Source: an uncultured bacterium | Lineage (GTDB): Bacteria; Bacillota; Clostridia; Lachnospirales; Lachnospiraceae | Assembly: GCA_947647735.1 (NCBI GenBank) | Contig: CANSLJ010000006.1 | Coordinates: forward strand, 90,624 to 154,623 | Direction of reading: 5' to 3' | DNA length: 64,000 bases | Shown here: piece after piece, positions 61,795 through 64,000 of the stretch | Layout: each line of letters opens with the position of its first letter | How positions within the stretch are numbered: position 1 is the stretch's first letter | Notes under the pieces: model-generated | Told to the model about the DNA's origin: nothing | Databases searched by the model: none | The model's input: only the letters and a program-made list of their open reading frames with translations | Position numbers and translations under genes: made by a program

Positions 61795-61836
61795 AAGAGA
61801 AATCAAAATAATCAGGAGAAAAGGAGCCGGATAAAC

Positions 61837-63411
61837 ATGGGGATGAATTCTTCTCAGGAGAGTAATTTTAAGAAGGAAAAAGTGATTGTGATTGACTTTG
61901 GCGGTCAATACAATCAGTTAGTTGCGCGGCGTGTCAGGGAATGTAATGTTTATTGTGAAATATATTCTTATCGGACAGGCATAGAGCAGATCAAAGCGAT
62001 GGATCCGAAGGGAATCATTCTCACGGGAGGGCCGAACAGCTGTTATGAGGCGGATTCGCCCACTTATTCAAAAGAATTGTTTGAGCTGGGCGTTCCGGTG
62101 CTGGGGCTTTGCTATGGCGCACAGCTAATGATGCATGTACTCGGTGGAAAAGTGGAAAAGGCGCCGGTTCGCGAGTATGGAAAAATAGAAGTCACTGTGG
62201 ATCATTCGTGTCCACTGTTTCATGGTGTGTCACAGGCTACGGTCTGCTGGATGAGCCATAATGACTATATTTCAAAGCCTGCGCCGGGGTTTGGGATAAC
62301 TGCACATACAGCGGATTGTCCGGTTGCGGCTGCAGAGGATTCTGAGAAAAAACTGTATGCGATCCAGTTTCATCCGGAGGTACTTCACACACAGGAAGGC
62401 ACAAAAATGTTATACAATTTTGTGCGTGGTGTCTGCGGATGTGCGGGAACCTGGAGAATGGATCATTTTGTGGAAAATACGATCCAGAGTATTCGGGAGA
62501 AGGTTGGAAGCGGAAAAGTGCTGTGTGCCTTATCTGGCGGAGTGGATTCTTCTGTGGCGGCAGTTCTGCTCTCTAAAGCAATCGGCAGTCAGTTGACCTG
62601 TGTGTTTGTGGATCATGGGCTTTTGCGTAAAAATGAAGGCGATGAAGTGGAAGCAGTTTTTGGACCAAGCGGACCTTATGAACTCAATTTTATTCGTATA
62701 AATGCACAGGAGAGATTTTATGGTAAGCTGGCAGGTGTGACAGAGCCGGAGAGGAAACGTAAGATCATCGGGGAAGAGTTTATCCGTGTGTTTGAGGAAG
62801 AGGCAAAGAAGATCGGGGCAGTGGATTTCCTTGTGCAGGGGACGATCTATCCGGATGTGGTGGAGAGCGGTCTGGGCGGAGAATCGGCTGTGATCAAGTC
62901 CCATCACAATGTAGGCGGATTGCCGGATTATGTGGACTTCAAGGAAATTATTGAGCCGCTCAGGGATCTGTTTAAGGACGAGGTGCGGAAAGCGGGTTTA
63001 GAACTCGGGATTCCGGAGCACCTTGTGTACAGGCAGCCTTTCCCGGGACCGGGGTTAGGGATTCGGATCATTGGGGAAGTCACGGCGGAGAAGGTAAGGA
63101 TCGTGCAGGATGCAGATGCGATCTATCGTGAGGAGATTGCGAAAGCAGGATTGGATCGAACGATCGGGCAGTACTTTGCGGCGCTGACGAATATGAGATC
63201 GGTCGGTGTTATGGGGGATGAGAGGACTTATGATTATGCGGTTGCCCTCAGGGCAGTAAATACGGTTGATTTTATGACAGCGGAGTGTGCGGAGATACCG
63301 TTTGAGGTGTTGCAGAGGGTGATGAATCGGGTTATTAATGAGGTTAAGGGAGTTAATCGGGTGGTTTATGATCTTACTTCTAAGCCGCCTGGGACGATTG
63401 AACTGGAATAG
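61837..63411 (+). CDS. guaA: GMP synthase (glutamine-hydrolysing)
   Basis: It converts XMP to GMP with glutamine and ATP. The 524-residue protein has the class I amidotransferase domain with the nucleophile in LGLCYGAQ and the His/Glu in QFHPEVLH. The ATP-pyrophosphatase P-loop is [12 protein letters not shown], and the C-terminal dimerisation domain ends in [10 protein letters not shown]. Length and motifs are standard. The 3' end of guaA is a known insertion site for genomic islands in Firmicutes, relevant to the toxin-like unit beyond it. Confidence 0.97.
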   Translation: MGMNSSQESNFKKEKVIVIDFGGQYNQLVARRVRECNVYCEIYSYRTGIEQIKAMDPKGIILTGGPNSCYEADSPTYSKELFELGVPVLGLCYGAQLMMHVLGGKVEKAPVREYGKIEVTVDHSCPLFHGVSQATVCWMSHNDYISKPAPGFGITAHTADCPVAAAEDSEKKLYAIQFHPEVLHTQEGTKMLYNFVRGVCGCAGTWRMDHFVENTIQSIREKVGSGKVLCALSGGVDSSVAAVLLSKAIGSQLTCVFVDHGLLRKNEGDEVEAVFGPSGPYELNFIRINAQERFYGKLAGVTEPERKRKIIGEEFIRVFEEEAKKIGAVDFLVQGTIYPDVVESGLGGESAVIKSHHNVGGLPDYVDFKEIIEPLRDLFKDEVRKAGLELGIPEHLVYRQPFPGPGLGIRIIGEVTAEKVRIVQDADAIYREEIAKAGLDRTIGQYFAALTNMRSVGVMGDERTYDYAVALRAVNTVDFMTAECAEIPFEVLQRVMNRVINEVKGVNRVVYDLTSKPPGTIELE

Positions 63412-63421
63412 GGGACATTTG

Positions 63422-63461
63422 GACTGGAAAGTCAGTAAAATAAAGGCTTTCCAGTCTTTTT
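63422..63461 (+). terminator. Intrinsic terminator of guaA
   Basis: GACTGGAAAG (63422-63431) pairs perfectly with CTTTCCAGTC (63447-63456), followed by TTTTT. Confidence 0.85.
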
Positions 63462-63533
63462 GTATGCAGCGTGACACTAATATGACACTGAAAATTTGAT
63501 ATCCGTACTTTTCCTACTCCAAATCGGATGATA

Positions 63534-63562
63534 TTGAAAATCCTGTCGAAACATGGTAATAT
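63534..63562 (+). promoter_or_regulatory. Promoter of the toxin-like unit
   Basis: TTGAAA (63534-63539) and TAATAT (63557-63562) have a 17-base spacer. Transcription would start near 63569-63571, giving a leader of about 100 bases before the small ORF. Confidence 0.6.
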
Positions 63563-63584
63563 TTCTCTGGGACTACCAGGATGG

Positions 63585-63664
63585 TAGGCGGTTAGCCCTC
63601 TCCGGAGGGACTGTGACCCTCCGTGTACATAGAAACCTGAAAGGGAATCTGGGAAAGGAGGGCT
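63585..63664 (+). promoter_or_regulatory. Switchable leader of the toxin-like mRNA
   Basis: AGCCCTC (63594-63600) is complementary to GAGGGCT (63658-63664), which contains the Shine-Dalgarno core. The same 5' segment (63585-63598) is complementary at 13 of 14 positions to 63825-63838 at the mRNA 3' end. A separate hairpin, CGGAGGG/CCCTCCG, lies at 63603-63623. The Shine-Dalgarno sequence and the 3' end thus compete for one 5' segment. Confidence 0.55.
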
Positions 63665-63670
63665 GAGTGG

Positions 63671-63775
63671 ATGTTGACGATTGAAGGATTGATAGCAGTG
63701 ATCAGCCTTGTGCTGACAGCATTTGGTCTCGGATATGCCATCGGAAGCAAAGATAATGACAAGACACAGCAATAG
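63671..63775 (+). CDS. Small hydrophobic peptide, putative type I toxin
   Basis: The ATG at 63671 follows AAGGAGG at 9 bases and gives a 34-residue peptide. It opens MLTIEGLIAVIS, continues with one membrane-spanning helix to about residue 25 (LVLTAFGLGYAIG) and ends with a polar tail SKDNDKTQQ. This resembles small membrane toxins and putative holin-like toxins of Firmicutes, though I cannot assign a named family. The stop codon lies inside a 9-base-pair stem (AATAGCCGC 63771-63779 with GCGGCTATT 63798-63806). Promoter, folded leader, terminator and an opposing promoter surround it. Toxicity is inference. Confidence 0.6.
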   Translation: MLTIEGLIAVISLVLTAFGLGYAIGSKDNDKTQQ

Positions 63776-63884
63776 CCGCCCTCCCGTGACAAGGTAAGCG
63801 GCTATTGCTGTAAACTTATGAATCGGGCTAACCGTCTATCGGTAGCTTCTGTTGGGCATCTGTTGGAGCAGATGCCCTTCTTTA
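63776..63884 (-). ncRNA. Predicted antisense RNA antitoxin, 3' end unknown
   Basis: Transcription from the minus-strand promoter at 63890-63918 would start near 63883 and run antisense through the 3' half of the toxin-like transcript, including its terminator hairpin and the segment that pairs with the 5' end. No clear terminator was found for it, so the left limit is arbitrary. Its existence rests on the promoter and on analogy with TxpA/RatA-type systems. Confidence 0.35.
63854..63883 (+). terminator. Terminator of the toxin-like unit
   Basis: GGGCATCTG (63854-63862) and CAGATGCCC (63869-63877) pair perfectly around a six-base loop, followed by TTCTTT. Confidence 0.8.
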
Positions 63885-63889
63885 TGTTC

Positions 63890-63918
63890 AATATATCACA
63901 ATCTGTGGCGGGGTTCAA
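63890..63918 (-). promoter_or_regulatory. Convergent promoter antisense to the toxin-like unit
   Basis: Read on the minus strand, TTGAAC (63913-63918) and TATATT (63890-63895) are 17 bases apart. The start would fall exactly at the terminator of the plus-strand unit. The remaining bases to 64000 show nothing else recognisable. Confidence 0.55.
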
Positions 63919-64000
63919 GTGGTTTCTTCTGTCGGGATAAGATACGTGACTGTCAAGTAAACGTTGGCAAATTTTTTTCATACAGATTTTTCTACTCTGC

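Noticed and set aside
61547-61836. Purine riboswitch before guaA
   Set aside because: The conserved loop sequences of the purine aptamer are not present, and the predicted leader is only about 35 bases.
1-64000. tRNA or rRNA genes
   Set aside because: No T-loop consensus in a cloverleaf context and no rRNA-like stretch was noticed on either strand; a dedicated tRNA scan was not possible.

Overview
The window looks like a chromosomal segment of a spore-forming gut Firmicute, most likely a member of the Lachnospiraceae. The reasons are moderate GC content, a spoIIID gene, a YesM/YesN two-component pair beside a sugar ABC transporter, DUF1934 and DUF1846 proteins, and a glycyl-radical microcompartment of the kind known from Clostridium phytofermentans and relatives. 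The genus cannot be fixed from the sequence alone. No tRNA, rRNA, CRISPR array, transposase or complete prophage was seen.

Layout. Positions 1-6700 hold housekeeping genes: the tail of an FCD regulator, a small membrane protein, murI, a DUF1934 protein, a membrane-anchored protein, an FKBP/trigger-factor-like lipoprotein, asnS and a secreted NlpC/P60 hydrolase. Positions 6788-12930 hold an AAA-ATPase/PD-(D/E)XK protein and a LysR regulator, divergent from a redox set (two aldo/keto reductases, an acetyltransferase, an iron-sulfur-flavoprotein-like protein). A PHP-domain protein follows.

Positions 13800-26720 are a B12-independent propanediol microcompartment operon: glycyl-radical dehydratase and activase, PduU- and PduV-like proteins, a class II aldolase with a targeting tail, a PduO-C/HbpS-like protein, PduP, an alcohol dehydrogenase, four BMC-H shell proteins, PduL, a pentamer vertex protein, PduS and PduT. 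A DeoR regulator lies downstream. Further on are a soluble hybrid kinase, a HAD phosphatase, an AraC regulator, rhaB and rhaA. With the probable rhamnose ABC transporter at 48.6-53.4 kb these genes give a full route: rhamnose uptake, isomerisation, phosphorylation, cleavage to DHAP and lactaldehyde, then 1,2-propanediol, propionaldehyde, and propanol plus propionyl phosphate. No dedicated lactaldehyde reductase or propionate kinase is evident.

Positions 36.8-45.0 kb hold a second catabolic operon under an FCD regulator: a zinc dehydrogenase, two DapA-family lyases, a TRAP transporter and an FAD oxidoreductase; its substrate is unknown. Positions 54.0-60.9 kb hold a LacI-controlled operon with a CUT1-type ABC transporter lacking its ATPase, an enolase-superfamily acid-sugar dehydratase and an RraA-family protein, probably for an acid sugar. 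guaA follows.

The least expected items are non-coding. (1) Two copies of a 139-147 bp palindromic element (5184-5322 and 26735-26881) have copy-specific but perfectly complementary arms and a core in which three base pairs co-vary. (2) Downstream of guaA there is a compact unit resembling a type I toxin-antitoxin system. It has a 34-residue hydrophobic peptide, a promoter, a Shine-Dalgarno sequence and an mRNA 3' end that can both pair with the same 5' segment, a terminator, and a convergent antisense promoter. (3) A large folded element lies in the leader of pduL.
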